Origin: a bacterium
GTDB lineage: Bacteria > SAR324 > XYD2-FULL-50-16
Direction: 5' to 3'
DNA length: 64,000 bases
Assembly: GCA_018829445.1 (NCBI GenBank)
Contig: JAHJTV010000074.1
Location: 124,001-188,000 of the forward strand
Shown: in pieces, positions 1-9,176 of the stretch
How the letters are laid out: the number at the start of each line of letters is the position of its first letter
Position numbering within the stretch: the stretch's first letter is position 1
Made by a program: the position numbers and the translations under genes
Notes under the pieces: model-generated
What the model was told of the DNA's origin: nothing
Databases searched by the model: none
What the model saw: the letters and a program-made list of their open reading frames with translations, nothing else

Positions 1-2
1 AT

Positions 3-269
3 GATTCGGGGTATCCGCTTTACTCACAGGAACATGAAGACGATCCAATAGTGATTGCCAAGCTTTTTGATCCATTCGGTTCAGCGACTTGGTATCTTTT
101 GGAATATGATCCGGTAGAGAAGATAACGTTTGGATATTTAACAGGAACGACGGCTGACGAATTCGGATATGTCAGCCTAACCGAAATGGAGTCAATCCAA
201 GGTCCACTGGGAATTGGGATAGAGCAGGATATCTATTTTGTGCAGAAGAGGTTGAGCGAGGTGAAGTAG
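3..269 (+). CDS. DUF2958 family protein, 5' end outside window
   Basis: C-terminal part of a DUF2958 protein, a small family of unknown function common on plasmids, phages and integrative elements. The frame is already open at the first bases and family-like sequence (YSQEHEDDPIV) runs upstream of the GTG at 51, so the real start lies left of the window and GTG 51 is probably internal. Family blocks visible are KLFDPFGSATWYLLEYDP, EFGYVSLTEME and GIEQDIYF near the end; the stop is TAG at 267. No partner gene can be seen. The family call rests on these blocks; any cellular role would be guesswork. Confidence 0.75.
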   Translation, partial: DSGYPLYSQEHEDDPIVIAKLFDPFGSATWYLLEYDPVEKITFGYLTGTTADEFGYVSLTEMESIQGPLGIGIEQDIYFVQKRLSEVK

Positions 270-300
270 TGAATTGGTGGCACATGAAAGAGTTTTGATA

Positions 301-1470
301 TTATTCCACCACATTTCTTTTCTCTGTTGTGTCTTCAAACATGGCGACTACTTTCCCTGATGGCGTTTTGAAAATATAGTTTTCAACCCATTGTGTAATG
401 CGGTCGTCTTTGTATTGTTTCAGCGGGATAGTAGTCGATTTTCCAGTCAAGTAGGTCTCTTTGAATTTTTCTACTAATCCAAGGAAAGCCTCACCGGGAA
501 ACAATTCCTTTAAAGTCTTTCCGATGACATCTTCACTTTTGTAATGCATTATTTTTTCAGCAAACTCATTTGTTTCCACAAACCTGAAATCTTCTCCGTT
601 ATTAACCACCTCATAAATAGCAATGGCTTTTTCCATACTATTGATAACTTCATGCAAAAGATTTTCACTTTCTTTTAAAGCTTTCTCGGCGTTTTTACGT
701 TTAGTGATATCTTCGCCAGAACTAAAAAGACCAATTATTTCACCTGAACTGTTGCGTAAAACAGAATTATGCCAAGCCACAAAACGCTGACTTCCGTCTT
801 TTCTGAAAATAGGATTTTCATAATACTCTACTGGTTCAATATCGCCTGTAATAATCTGGTTAAAGACTTTCTTTACTTCTTCGATTCCTTCTTGCAGTAA
901 AAATTTATCAAACCAATTGTATCCGATGATTTCTTCTTTTTCATACCCAAGTATTTCACACCCTTTTGGATTAATTAGAGTTACGTTGCCACTTAAATCC
1001 AGGGCAATTAGTAGCACCCCGGCGACATCAAGATATTGTTGTGCTAGATTTCGTTCATGCTTGACAAATCCTTCAGCTTTCCTCCTCTCAGCATCAACCT
1101 TTGCCACATACAACGCCATCTCCAAAGTCACTTTAAGATCCCGCTCCTGAATCGGCTTCAGCACATATCCAAAAGGCATTGTGATCTTAGCCCGTTCGAT
1201 TCGTTCCTGATCCAGATAAGCGGTGGAGAAGGCGACAGGAATACCAAATCTGTTTTTGATTATTTCTGCTGTCTCAATACCGTCTTTGTCGCCCTGAATA
1301 CGGATATCCATCAGCATGAGATCCGGTTTATCTGCTTCCGCTTTGACAATTGCCTTATCACCTGTGTTAACAACGGAAGTTACTTGGTATCCAAGATTCT
1401 GCAATTGGCTTTCCAATTCCATTGCGATGACGGCTTCGTCTTCTAAGACAAGAATTCTAGCTTTACTCAT
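301..1470 (-). CDS. response regulator with two PAS domains, no output domain
   Basis: 389 residues. N-terminal receiver domain (about 1-120) with acidic pocket E10-D11, phospho-acceptor D55 in LMLMDIRIQG and conserved K105. Two PAS/PAC units follow (about 140-260, ending in GEDITKRKNAEKAL; and 270-385, ending in FEDTTEKR). There is no DNA-binding, kinase or cyclase domain, so it is probably a signal-relay or sensor-adaptor protein. Its ATG overlaps the stop of the upstream kinase gene (TAATG), implying translational coupling, so the kinase is the likely phosphodonor. Family assignments for REC and PAS are secure; the signal sensed is unknown. Confidence 0.9.
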   Translation of the reverse strand: MSKARILVLEDEAVIAMELESQLQNLGYQVTSVVNTGDKAIVKAEADKPDLMLMDIRIQGDKDGIETAEIIKNRFGIPVAFSTAYLDQERIERAKITMPFGYVLKPIQERDLKVTLEMALYVAKVDAERRKAEGFVKHERNLAQQYLDVAGVLLIALDLSGNVTLINPKGCEILGYEKEEIIGYNWFDKFLLQEGIEEVKKVFNQIITGDIEPVEYYENPIFRKDGSQRFVAWHNSVLRNSSGEIIGLFSSGEDITKRKNAEKALKESENLLHEVINSMEKAIAIYEVVNNGEDFRFVETNEFAEKIMHYKSEDVIGKTLKELFPGEAFLGLVEKFKETYLTGKSTTIPLKQYKDDRITQWVENYIFKTPSGKVVAMFEDTTEKRNVVE

Positions 1471-4400
1471 TATTTATAGTTTGATTCGAGGTTAAATTTG
1501 ATGGTGAATTTGGCTCCTTTTGTCCTGTCGAGGTCTATTACACCACCGAGCTGATTTTCCACCAGGTTCTTAACAAGCTTTAATCCCAGTGAATCACTTT
1601 TCCTCCAGTCAAAACCATCAGGCATTCCGATTCCATCATCTGCGACAATCAGTTCAATCGCCTTATCATCTAGTAAACTTGATTCAATGCTGATTATCCC
1701 TTTTTGTCCATCCGGAAATGCGTATTTCAGCGAGTTGGATATCAGTTCATTCAAAACAAGACCGAGCGGGTTTGCTTGATCGATGGCGAGTTTTAATTCT
1801 GGAGTGTCGAGTTGAAATGCGACTTTGCCAGGATCAACCGAGTACGTTTGTGACAGCATCTGAGACAATTTATTGAGATACGCTTTGAAATCTATTTCAG
1901 TTAACTTTTCAGATTGGTGCAGGCTTTCATGGATAGCAGCCATTGAATAAACCCTACCGATATTCTCTTTAAGGATTTCATCAACGTCTTTTTGTCTTTT
2001 TTTGTTCAGCTGAAGCTTGAGCAGGCTGGCAATAACATTCATGTTGTTTTTGACACGGTGGTGGATTTCATCCAGAAGGGTTTGTTTTTCTTTTAGAGAA
2101 TCTTTGATTTGTTTCTCTGAATGCATACGTTCAGTAATGTCGTCGAAAGCCATGACAACGCCTTCTAGATGATTCGCTTCGTTGAGCAACGGCGCCGCGT
2201 TGATACTGAGCAACACTCTGTGACCATCAGGCCATTCAATGGCATGGCGGACATCAGAAACAGGTGCCTGGGTAGTGATGACCTGGCTGAAGGGCAATTG
2301 TTCTTCCGGAAAAGGGTTACCATCAAAATCGGTAATCCGCCATTCAGGCGCATTGTACTCAAGCTGCGCAATCTGATCCTTTTTCAAGCCAAGTATCGCT
2401 TCACATCGCTTGTTGGCAAAGACGATCTTCCCGTTTATATCAACAACAGCAATTCCGACAGGACTGGTCATGGTTATGAGATTCAGCAAATCCCGTTCAC
2501 GGCGTAGGGTTTCCTCCATCTGTTTACGATCAGTGATATCATCAACCGTTACCAATACCTGTTTTGGGGTCTCCCGGCTGACCACGGCTGTTGAAATCAA
2601 AACAACATGTTCCTTAACGTTTTCATCTTCTCGCAGTTTCAGTTCGGCTTCAATTTTGAAGTAATTCTGGTTTGTAGCGAAGGTATCTTCGACTGTCTTC
2701 CGGATCACGCAATTCTGACAATCGACGCCATAACCGCACCCTTTCGGATGTTGGAAAGAGTTGATGCAATTCAAAACGTCACCGCCCCGAAGCCCTCTGA
2801 CCTGATCTAATGGTTTGCCGGCCGCGATAAGTCCGGTTTGGTTGATTTTTATGACTTCAGTATTTTCATCGAGAAGAAGCATTATGGCGGGCGCGTTGTC
2901 AAATATGACTTGTAACTGGGTTTCACTTTCCCGTAGTTCATCCTGATATCTTACGTAATTAAGCGCTACGGCAGCCATATCACCGAACGACTTACTTAAT
3001 TCCGCATCTCTATTTGTGAAACCACCGGGCTTATTGGCAAGTCCTATCAAGCCGACCGTGTTTTCTTTGATATTCAATGGCGCGAAGAGCACATTTTTAA
3101 GAACTACATGCCCTTCAGGCATGAACCGGGCCCACTCACTGGCTGCAAGATTATTGTCATAAACAGAATCACTGGTTTTGTAAGCTACTTCACGCAGTCC
3201 CCGGATCGGCATGGGTAGTTCCGGATTTACGTCACAAGGCAGCCCCCCGGCTTCGAGAAAGAGAACTTCGTTCTCCGCGCCATCCTCCGAGAGAAGAGCG
3301 ACATAACCGGATTGCGCGCCGATAAGCTCCCTGCATATGTCAAAAATTTTACGCGCGGCTTCTTCAAATGATTTGAGAATAAGAATCGCCTTGGAAGCGT
3401 CAAGCAAAGCGGATATTTCCCTCAGGGCGATACGGCGCCCGCGAGCAACATACAAGAGCAGGGTGATGAGCGCTGATTCCAGTACCAATAGCAATATAAT
3501 ACCGACGAGCTGCCAACGGTATCTAGACCAGAATGAGAACGGTCGATTGAGAATGACAGCACCGGGCGGCAGATCTTCCGGCTGGATGTTGAACCGCTGC
3601 ATCACTGGAAAGTCAAAGATGTCTGAGGTAGGAGAAGTCGTAATTACAGGAATCGTGCTGGCCGACTCACCATCCAGAACGCGCAGCGCCAGGTCGGCCG
3701 CTGCTCGACCCTGGTCAGCACCGGTAATGAAACGGCCGCCGATGATGCCGTAACCCAAGGCAAAATCCCAGAAGGTATAGGTGGGAACCGGGCTGGCAGC
3801 GCTCATCATGCGGGCATGCTCGATAAGCGATGGTGTCGGGCTCTCCTGGTGTTTTGGTGTGCCCACGAGAAAGAGCAAAGCGTCACTCGGCAAATCCACC
3901 AGTTGTTTTTTCAATTCCGCGAAGGTCAGATCTTTTAAGCGTATAATCTTGTAACGCCCCTGCAGGTTCTGAATGACACTCTGTTCAAGAACGTTGATAT
4001 TGCGCTGGAATGATGTGCCCGCGGTAGATGACATCACAAAAGCAAGCGTTCGAGTGTCTGGATGGACCGTGAGAGCCATCTCAACCGCTGAAAGCATATT
4101 GGGGCTTTCGACAACCCCGGTGATATTGTCGAGGTTATCCAGTATCCCGGGAGAATAATCATTATACCCACAAAAAACAATGGGCACGCCAGGGAACAGG
4201 CGTGGGCGGAATCGGGTGGCAAAATCGAAGGCGGGGTTGTCAGACACAATCATGACATCGGGCGGAGAATCCGTATACTTGGCGGATAGGGTTTGAAGCA
4301 GCGGGGGAATCTGTTTGCCGTGCGGGAAGCGGCGGGTATCAAGGTATTCGGTAAAGATCTGGACCGGTTTTCCGGAATTCTTGACTCGTTCCCGTATCCC

Positions 4401-4601
4401 TTCTTCAACGCCGTCGCCCCAGGCATCACCGTAATGGACAGAGCTGAGATAAAGCACCTGCCGGGTCGATTCAGTCCCGGCGGCACTAACAAGGGGAATT
4501 CCAGCCAGAAGCAGGCCGAGAAGGCCGGTTACCAGAATATCCACTTTGGCTTGATGCATCATCCGTTTTACGATGCCAATTTGCTGTCTTTGAATGCTCA
4601 T
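1470..4601 (-). CDS. sensor histidine kinase with ABC-type substrate-binding sensor domain (HisKA_2 type)
   Basis: Membrane sensor kinase. The start at 4601 is chosen because a strong Shine-Dalgarno (GAGGGGAG) sits just upstream; an open frame extends to 4682. Order (1043-aa form): signal/TM segment (VTGLLGLLLAGIPLVSA), extracytoplasmic ABC_sub_bind-like domain (about 40-300), TM segment (LVGIILLLVLESALITLLL, about 365-385), GAF-like domain (about 410-560), two PAS domains (about 570-825), HisKA_2 box LLDEIHHRVKNN with the phospho-accepting His near 848, then HATPase (NELISNSLKYAF N-box; DDGIGMP). The layout suggests ligand binding outside the membrane drives phosphotransfer to the overlapping downstream regulator. 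Ligand unknown; ABC_sub_bind relatives bind amino acids or similar small molecules. Confidence 0.9.
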   Translation of the reverse strand: MSIQRQQIGIVKRMMHQAKVDILVTGLLGLLLAGIPLVSAAGTESTRQVLYLSSVHYGDAWGDGVEEGIRERVKNSGKPVQIFTEYLDTRRFPHGKQIPPLLQTLSAKYTDSPPDVMIVSDNPAFDFATRFRPRLFPGVPIVFCGYNDYSPGILDNLDNITGVVESPNMLSAVEMALTVHPDTRTLAFVMSSTAGTSFQRNINVLEQSVIQNLQGRYKIIRLKDLTFAELKKQLVDLPSDALLFLVGTPKHQESPTPSLIEHARMMSAASPVPTYTFWDFALGYGIIGGRFITGADQGRAAADLALRVLDGESASTIPVITTSPTSDIFDFPVMQRFNIQPEDLPPGAVILNRPFSFWSRYRWQLVGIILLLVLESALITLLLYVARGRRIALREISALLDASKAILILKSFEEAARKIFDICRELIGAQSGYVALLSEDGAENEVLFLEAGGLPCDVNPELPMPIRGLREVAYKTSDSVYDNNLAASEWARFMPEGHVVLKNVLFAPLNIKENTVGLIGLANKPGGFTNRDAELSKSFGDMAAVALNYVRYQDELRESETQLQVIFDNAPAIMLLLDENTEVIKINQTGLIAAGKPLDQVRGLRGGDVLNCINSFQHPKGCGYGVDCQNCVIRKTVEDTFATNQNYFKIEAELKLREDENVKEHVVLISTAVVSRETPKQVLVTVDDITDRKQMEETLRRERDLLNLITMTSPVGIAVVDINGKIVFANKRCEAILGLKKDQIAQLEYNAPEWRITDFDGNPFPEEQLPFSQVITTQAPVSDVRHAIEWPDGHRVLLSINAAPLLNEANHLEGVVMAFDDITERMHSEKQIKDSLKEKQTLLDEIHHRVKNNMNVIASLLKLQLNKKRQKDVDEILKENIGRVYSMAAIHESLHQSEKLTEIDFKAYLNKLSQMLSQTYSVDPGKVAFQLDTPELKLAIDQANPLGLVLNELISNSLKYAFPDGQKGIISIESSLLDDKAIELIVADDGIGMPDGFDWRKSDSLGLKLVKNLVENQLGGVIDLDRTKGAKFTIKFNLESNYK

Positions 4602-4718
4602 GTACTTCTCCCCTCGCTGATTAACGAATATTTGTTTCACATCCTGCTTTTCAAGCAGGAATTCAAAATTAATACATTCCACGTGTCGTGTGTTTTTGCT
4701 ACTAACTCAGCCGTGTGA

Positions 4719-5445
4719 AGAAGAGATAGTGAAAAAATTAAATAAATCAGACAGGTTTTTAGTTTAGTCACTATTTGGTGTGCGTTATCGTGCAAATGGT
4801 GATTTTATTTTTTGCCAAACCAGACTGATAGCACGAGTGTCCAATTTTATAATGTTCGGAATCATATCACATTTCGAGGATTACAGAAAGAAAGAAGTTT
4901 AATGGCTTTCAAATGGAGTGTCGAGAGTACAGGCTAGCTCAGTAACAGGAAGGAAGTAACGCATGAGAACGATTGGATTGCTGTTATGACCCAGCGATAT
5001 TTTCGATTCACTGATTTTTGAAAAAATCCAGCCCTTTTTGTCAGGCCGATATAGCCCACTTTGTAGTTATCTAAATCGTAGTAAAGTGAACTTCCGGGAC
5101 ACACAAATCTTCAACTAAAATTCTTAATAAACAAAAAAATAACTATGATTTGATGGCGTTACAGCGAGTGCTGCATTAGATATGGAAGATATTGGTGGTT
5201 AAATGGTGGAGGTGGCGGGTATTTTCCCCCCTTGGTTTAGCTAAATAATGGCTGAAGGTCATATACTTTCGGGGAATTGAGTTGACCTTCAGACCCCTTA
5301 AAACGTCTATTATTAGCAGGTCAGATCAGATAGTTATGAGTGGTTACAACATTGAAGGTTTTCGTCAATCCACACCCAATCCACAATCATTTTCAGCCTC
5401 AGTCACGAATCTCCAATTACAACAAAGTATTTAGCGAGTAATCTC
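4719..5445. other. gene-less stretch upstream of the kinase operon
   Basis: About 0.7 kb without a convincing reading frame; A+T-rich with many stops in all frames. It should contain the promoter of the leftward kinase/regulator pair, but no clear -35/-10 pair was found. The one structural signal is the 10-bp inverted repeat at 5252-5292. The 3' end abuts the tRNA-Arg fragment. Confidence 0.5.
5252..5292. repeat. inverted repeat / stem-loop
   Basis: Perfect 10-bp arms CTGAAGGTCA (5252-5261) and TGACCTTCAG (5283-5292) around a 21-nt loop. No T-run follows on the + strand, so it is not an obvious intrinsic terminator; it could be an operator or mobile-element end. Function not inferable. Confidence 0.4.
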
Positions 5446-5494
5446 GTAGGATTCCTAATCCTCAGCTCCAGGTCGAGTCCTGGTGGGGGCACCA
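5446..5494 (+). pseudogene. tRNA-Arg(CCU) 3' fragment
   Basis: The sequence matches the 3' two-thirds of a tRNA-Arg: anticodon arm with loop TTCCTAA (anticodon CCT), a short variable region, a T arm CCAGG/CCTGG, the 3' acceptor strand TGGGGGC and an encoded-looking ACCA. The T loop is one base short (TCGAGT instead of TTCGAGT), one anticodon-stem pair is mismatched, and no 5' acceptor or D arm lies upstream, so it is not functional. tRNA 3' ends are the classical attachment sites of integrating elements, so this may be an att remnant at the left edge of the accessory patch. That role is inference. Confidence 0.6.
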
Positions 5495-5639
5495 TACAAT
5501 TTCAGTTACTTACAAAACAGAAATTGCTCCAAATACCTCAATTTCAATCCCCAACAATCCACAAAAAGTTCAATAATACCGTTGAAGCTTTTTTTCAATC
5601 AACAATATAACGACAATACAGGATATAGTCTTCCAGAAT

Positions 5640-6615
5640 ATGTTCTTTGCTGACGGGGCTTTGTCGATGCGCTTATAAAAGCCTGTTGACTTTTTTTTCG
5701 GGAAGTCGTCGGACTGAAAGACGGTGTGCCCGGCGCAGTGATGGCGATACACACCTTTGGGGCCGATCCTGAGAAATGGCATCCACAACTACATATCCTG
5801 TCCACTGACGGTCTTTTCAGAGATACAGGCACTTTCTACATCATGAAAGATGTGAATCTGAAACCGCTGGCAGAATTGTTTCGGGCAGAATTGTTCCGAT
5901 TTCTGAAAAAGGAAGGGAAAATTACCGATGATTTGATAAATAAGCTTATAAAATGGCGTCATTCCGGTTTTAGCGTTGACAATGGCGTTCGAATCAAAAA
6001 AGAGGACAAAGAAGGCACCGAAGCTATTGCGCAATACATGATGCGAAACGTTATCAGCACGGAGAATATCTATTACGTCGAAAAAACCGGAAAAGTGATT
6101 TATCACACCGGCAAAATTCAAAAGGGAAAAAATAAAAACTTTGCTGCTATGATGCTGAAGAGTTCATCGCTGCCATCACACAATATATTCCCAAGAAATC
6201 GTTCCAGACTATTCGCTATTATGGCCATTACACAAATAAATCCAGAGTCTTAAGAGCCAAAGTGGAAACCATGATGGAAAAACCATCGACCGAAACCGTA
6301 CCTGATGAAGTTAAAATGATCGATGTGTCGAAATATCGACCTAAAAATGTTCCTTCCCTTACCTGGCGCGAGTGTATCAAAAAGATATGGAAACAGGATT
6401 CGCTGATTTGCCCGGAATGCCAGTCCGAAATGAAAATCATTTCGTTCATAACTGAGATTCAAATTATCCGAAAGATTTTGAAATATCTAGGTTTATGGGA
6501 GGAAAGTGCCGCTCGTGATCCGCCTCAATTGCCTGAAAAACCGGATGAGATTGTGTATGTTCCCATTGAGGATGCTAAATGGGGGACAATCGAAAATCCA
6601 GGCTTTTCGGATTAA
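5640..6615 (+). pseudogene. IS91-family Y2 transposase remnant (copy 1)
   Basis: Degenerate copy of an IS91-type rolling-circle transposase (Y2_Tnp). Recognisable from SLLTGLCRCAYKSLL through AVMAIHTFGADPEKWHPQ, the metal-site-like HPQLH, WRHSGFSVDNGVRI and YMMRN, to the C-terminal SLTWRECIKKIW, the zinc-knuckle-like CPECQSEMKI and KYLGLW. Two frameshifts: an extra T in an 8-T run near 5691, and another near 6150 where EEFIAAITQYIPKKSF moves to a second frame. The N-terminal zinc domain is missing. About 200 bp downstream the sequence ends in TTCTTATCATC (6819-6829), a word also found after the 18-19 kb copy, so this may be the 3' terminus. Clearly non-functional. Confidence 0.88.
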
Positions 6616-7490
6616 CGATTCTGAGTCTTTCTAAAACGGAAGTCTCGAAGAATGGTTCGGTATGTTCCAATTTCCCTTCAAAGCCAATAAAGTAAGACTA
6701 ATCCGATATTTGATTCCATTTTTCCAATTCCAGTTTCCATTCTCATTCCATTTTACTCCAAGATCAGACCCAAATTTCGAAAAAATGTGAAAACACTTGT
6801 TGACTTCAAAAAACCAAATTCTTATCATCAGTTTCATTTGCCATCTTGACCTCCCCGGCCGGTGCCGTTTGATTTTGGTTTGCCGGGTTCCGGATTTGAA
6901 TGGAGAAACCTCGATCGATTAAAATCTTCGTGTGAAAAGTTCTGAACTTGTGCAGATATGTTGAGTTGATTCATGGTGTAATCTCCTTTGTCAGAAGATT
7001 AAGGTCACCACCAGGTCGGGTTCATCCCCCTAAAATAAGAAGAACCCAGAAGCTTGGCGGTGTGCAAGCACCATAAAGCGGGGCGCCAACCCCGCCGTAG
7101 CCAAACCTCTGGGCCCATCTCATTTCACTTCCAGTTTTGTGGATTGGCGATCCGGCGAACTCCGTGCTTGCAGAATTCTCAAAACCCAGTGAAATAAATG
7201 TCTCCAAAGGAAACAATTAAATTACGTTAAAAATTAACGCCCCCGTTGCCCCCGGTCAACCCCAAATCCTCCGCATCTTACAATCCCTTTGACAATTTCT
7301 CAGTTAATACTGTATTATCCCCTATCTAATGATAATCAGTTGAATTATATGTAATTTTTTCCCAGACCGATCAGATTACCAAATCGAATATGATCATATC
7401 ATAGAATTATCTATACGCTTAAGAGCTTTAAGCCAAAAAAACATAGAGAGACTTCTACTGAATAACTTATTATGAAGAAATTGTCGTAAA
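6616..7490. other. gene-less stretch with IS91-like 3' end and a GC hairpin
   Basis: No supportable gene. 6616-6830 is probably the 3' non-coding part of the IS91-like element, ending TTCTTATCATC. 7060-7150 is a G+C-rich island unlike its surroundings with a hairpin GCGGGG/CCCCGC (7078-7095). A 64-codon frame on the minus strand across it has the look of a repeat read-through and is not called. Near 7419-7435 a small palindrome (GCTTAA/TTAAGC) lies upstream of the acetyltransferase gene. Confidence 0.45.
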
Positions 7491-8036
7491 ATGCCGTTAG
7501 AACTATTTGGTATCAAAGTAAATCTAAAATCATTATCGGAAATAGAGATTCCTTTACTCTGGGAAATGATCTACGGGCAAGAAAGTCCTGAATGGAAAAG
7601 GTGGGATGCTCCCTATTTCCCGCTCGAACGCAAAACTCTGGAAGAATATAAAGCCAGTGTAAACCGGGATACTGGCTATGATGCAATAGCAAAATTTGGG
7701 ATTTGGAATTCAGAAAAACTAATTGGAACTGTGGGTTATTACTGGGAACATAAACCTTCAAATTGGTTGGAATTAGGTGTGTCAATATACCCAAAGCAAT
7801 ACTGGTCAAAAGGTTATGGATCAGAAGCATTAAAGCTATGGATCACTCATTTATTCGATACTATGCCCATAGTCAGAGTTGGTCTCACCACTTGGTCTGG
7901 AAATGAAAGAATGATCAAGTGTGCTGAAAAACTGGGGATGCTTCAGGAAGCTAGATTGAGGAAATGTCGATTTTGGCAAGGCGTTTATTATGATTCGATT
8001 CGCTTTGGAGTCCTTCGTGAAGAATGGAATTCATAA
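7491..8036 (+). CDS. GNAT family N-acetyltransferase (RimJ/RimL-like), former integron cassette gene
   Basis: 181 residues with the RimJ/RimL-type GNAT fold: substrate strand region (about 10-70), acetyl-CoA region with YWSKGYGSEALKLWI (the R/Q-x-x-G-x-G/A equivalent, about 103-117) and the C-terminal block GNERMIKCAEKLGM...RKCRFWQGVYYDSIRFGVL typical of the family. It probably acetylates an amino group on a small molecule, peptide or antibiotic; substrate cannot be told. No strong ribosome binding site is seen; an upstream in-frame stop limits the start. The stop TAA lies inside the attC-like site that follows directly, as in integron cassettes, and that class often carries acetyltransferases. 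Confidence 0.88.
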   Translation: MPLELFGIKVNLKSLSEIEIPLLWEMIYGQESPEWKRWDAPYFPLERKTLEEYKASVNRDTGYDAIAKFGIWNSEKLIGTVGYYWEHKPSNWLELGVSIYPKQYWSKGYGSEALKLWITHLFDTMPIVRVGLTTWSGNERMIKCAEKLGMLQEARLRKCRFWQGVYYDSIRFGVLREEWNS

Positions 8037-8155
8037 CATTTTTTTGCAGCCGACAGCCCCGCACGTTTTGTAGCCTATTGTTGCCCAATGTTTCATAATC
8101 AAATACTGTGCTAGTCAAGTTTAGTGTGGGCTGCGGCTGAAAAACGCGTTAACAG
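8031..8155. other. integron attC-like recombination site
   Basis: Architecture of an attC: left core (ATAAC, 8033-8037) overlapping the acetyltransferase stop, then a T-rich spacer and GCAGCCGACAGCCC (8046-8059), a roughly 70-nt centre, and the complementary GGGCTGCGGCTG (8128-8139), a spacer and right core GCGTTAAC (8146-8153). The arms pair as CAGCCG-CAGCCC with one unpaired A on the left arm, matching the extrahelical base that gives attC its strand polarity. No integrase gene is in the window. Based on pattern recognition; the folded bottom strand should be computed. Confidence 0.65.
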
Positions 8156-8170
8156 TATTGAAGAGATAAA

Positions 8171-8950
8171 ATGAAAAAAAGAGCAATAATTATAATAATG
8201 ATTAGTTTTGTATTGGCCGCTAGTAGTTGTAAAAAGAGCAATGAGGAAGAAAAATCGAACTCAACCGAATCCTCACCAACTTGTTCGTACTTGGACGAGC
8301 GGGCACCTTCTATTGTAAATCTGTCGCCAGCTAATGGCAGTGTTGATGTTTCTAATGACTTAAATAGAATTATAGTAACATTCAATCAGACCATGAATTC
8401 AACGGCCTACTTCGCTGGCAACTGTATTACTTACCCTATGGATTTTGACTCATCCTGGAATGATGAAAAAACAGAATTCACAATAAATTTTTTATCAAAT
8501 TTAGATAAAAAAGAATGCGTTTTTGTATTAACTAAATTTACCAGTTCAGACGGATACGATCTAATACCATTTGTCTATTTTTTCACGGTTGAAAACGATT
8601 TAACAAATGATATAACTGTTCCAGAAGTGTTGAGTTATTCTCCTTCCATTGGAAATGTAGTTTCGGTCTCTACAAGTGAATTTAATATCTCATTCAGTGA
8701 TGCTTTCATCAACAACAGTACCGTCATTGTAAAAGAAGACAGCAACTCAAGCTGTAGTCATGGTATTGATGATTTTTCTTATGAATGGGATAAAAGCACT
8801 AATACTTTTGTTTTTAAGCCAAAATCAGAATTGCTGCCCAGTTTATGCAGATTCTCAATTCAATTCACAAAAGTAGAAGTGAACTACACAACAGAAGAAG
8901 CATTCATAAGTCTTCTTACTGCAGTACCACTATGTTTTAGTGTCCAATGA
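8171..8950 (+). CDS. putative lipoprotein with two Ig-like domains
   Basis: 259 residues. N-terminal signal MKKRAIIIIMISFVLAASSC with a plausible though weak lipobox (AASSC) followed by a charged linker, suggesting an envelope lipoprotein. Two Big_5/SbsA-type Ig-like repeats follow: APSIVNLSPANGSVDVSNDL (about 45-140) and VPEVLSYSPSIGNVVSVSTS (about 150-240), with cysteines that may form disulfides. It begins 16 bp after the attC site, so it may have been the next integron cassette. Its last codons run into a transposase fragment, and the C-terminus (PLCFSVQ) could be truncated. Function beyond surface lipoprotein unknown. Confidence 0.72.
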   Translation: MKKRAIIIIMISFVLAASSCKKSNEEEKSNSTESSPTCSYLDERAPSIVNLSPANGSVDVSNDLNRIIVTFNQTMNSTAYFAGNCITYPMDFDSSWNDEKTEFTINFLSNLDKKECVFVLTKFTSSDGYDLIPFVYFFTVENDLTNDITVPEVLSYSPSIGNVVSVSTSEFNISFSDAFINNSTVIVKEDSNSSCSHGIDDFSYEWDKSTNTFVFKPKSELLPSLCRFSIQFTKVEVNYTTEEAFISLLTAVPLCFSVQ

Positions 8951-9176
8951 TGATCAGAATAAAGGGCATCTTACGCAACTTTGTAAAAGTTTTTCTGATT
9001 GGTACAATAACTGGCGTCCACATGAGTTTCATGGTAGTGCAACTCCCGCTACAGTTTTCCGGGATAAAGCGGTTCCTTTTGTACTGAAGAATGCGAAAAA
9101 TGTTCCTGAAAATATCATGACAAAACGCTTTGAAGAAACGAAAGTAACTGCTTTTAGAATAAGGAAAGCAGCTTGA
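8940..9176 (+). pseudogene. DDE integrase/transposase C-terminal fragment
   Basis: About 78 codons matching the extreme C-terminus of an rve-type transposase: FSDWYNNWRPHEFHGSATPA, then the tail NVPENIMTKRFEETKVTAFR. The catalytic D-D-E core is absent, so this is a 3' fragment only. It overlaps the end of the lipoprotein gene in another frame, marking a junction where an insertion sequence or its remnant abutted that gene. Confidence 0.7.

Noticed and set aside
4293..4718. Long + strand frame opposite the sensor kinase
   Set aside because: Antisense shadow of a well-supported coding region on the minus strand.
7022..7216. 64-codon minus-strand frame over the G+C-rich island
   Set aside because: Composition and the hairpin suggest repeat read-through; no family motif, no start context.
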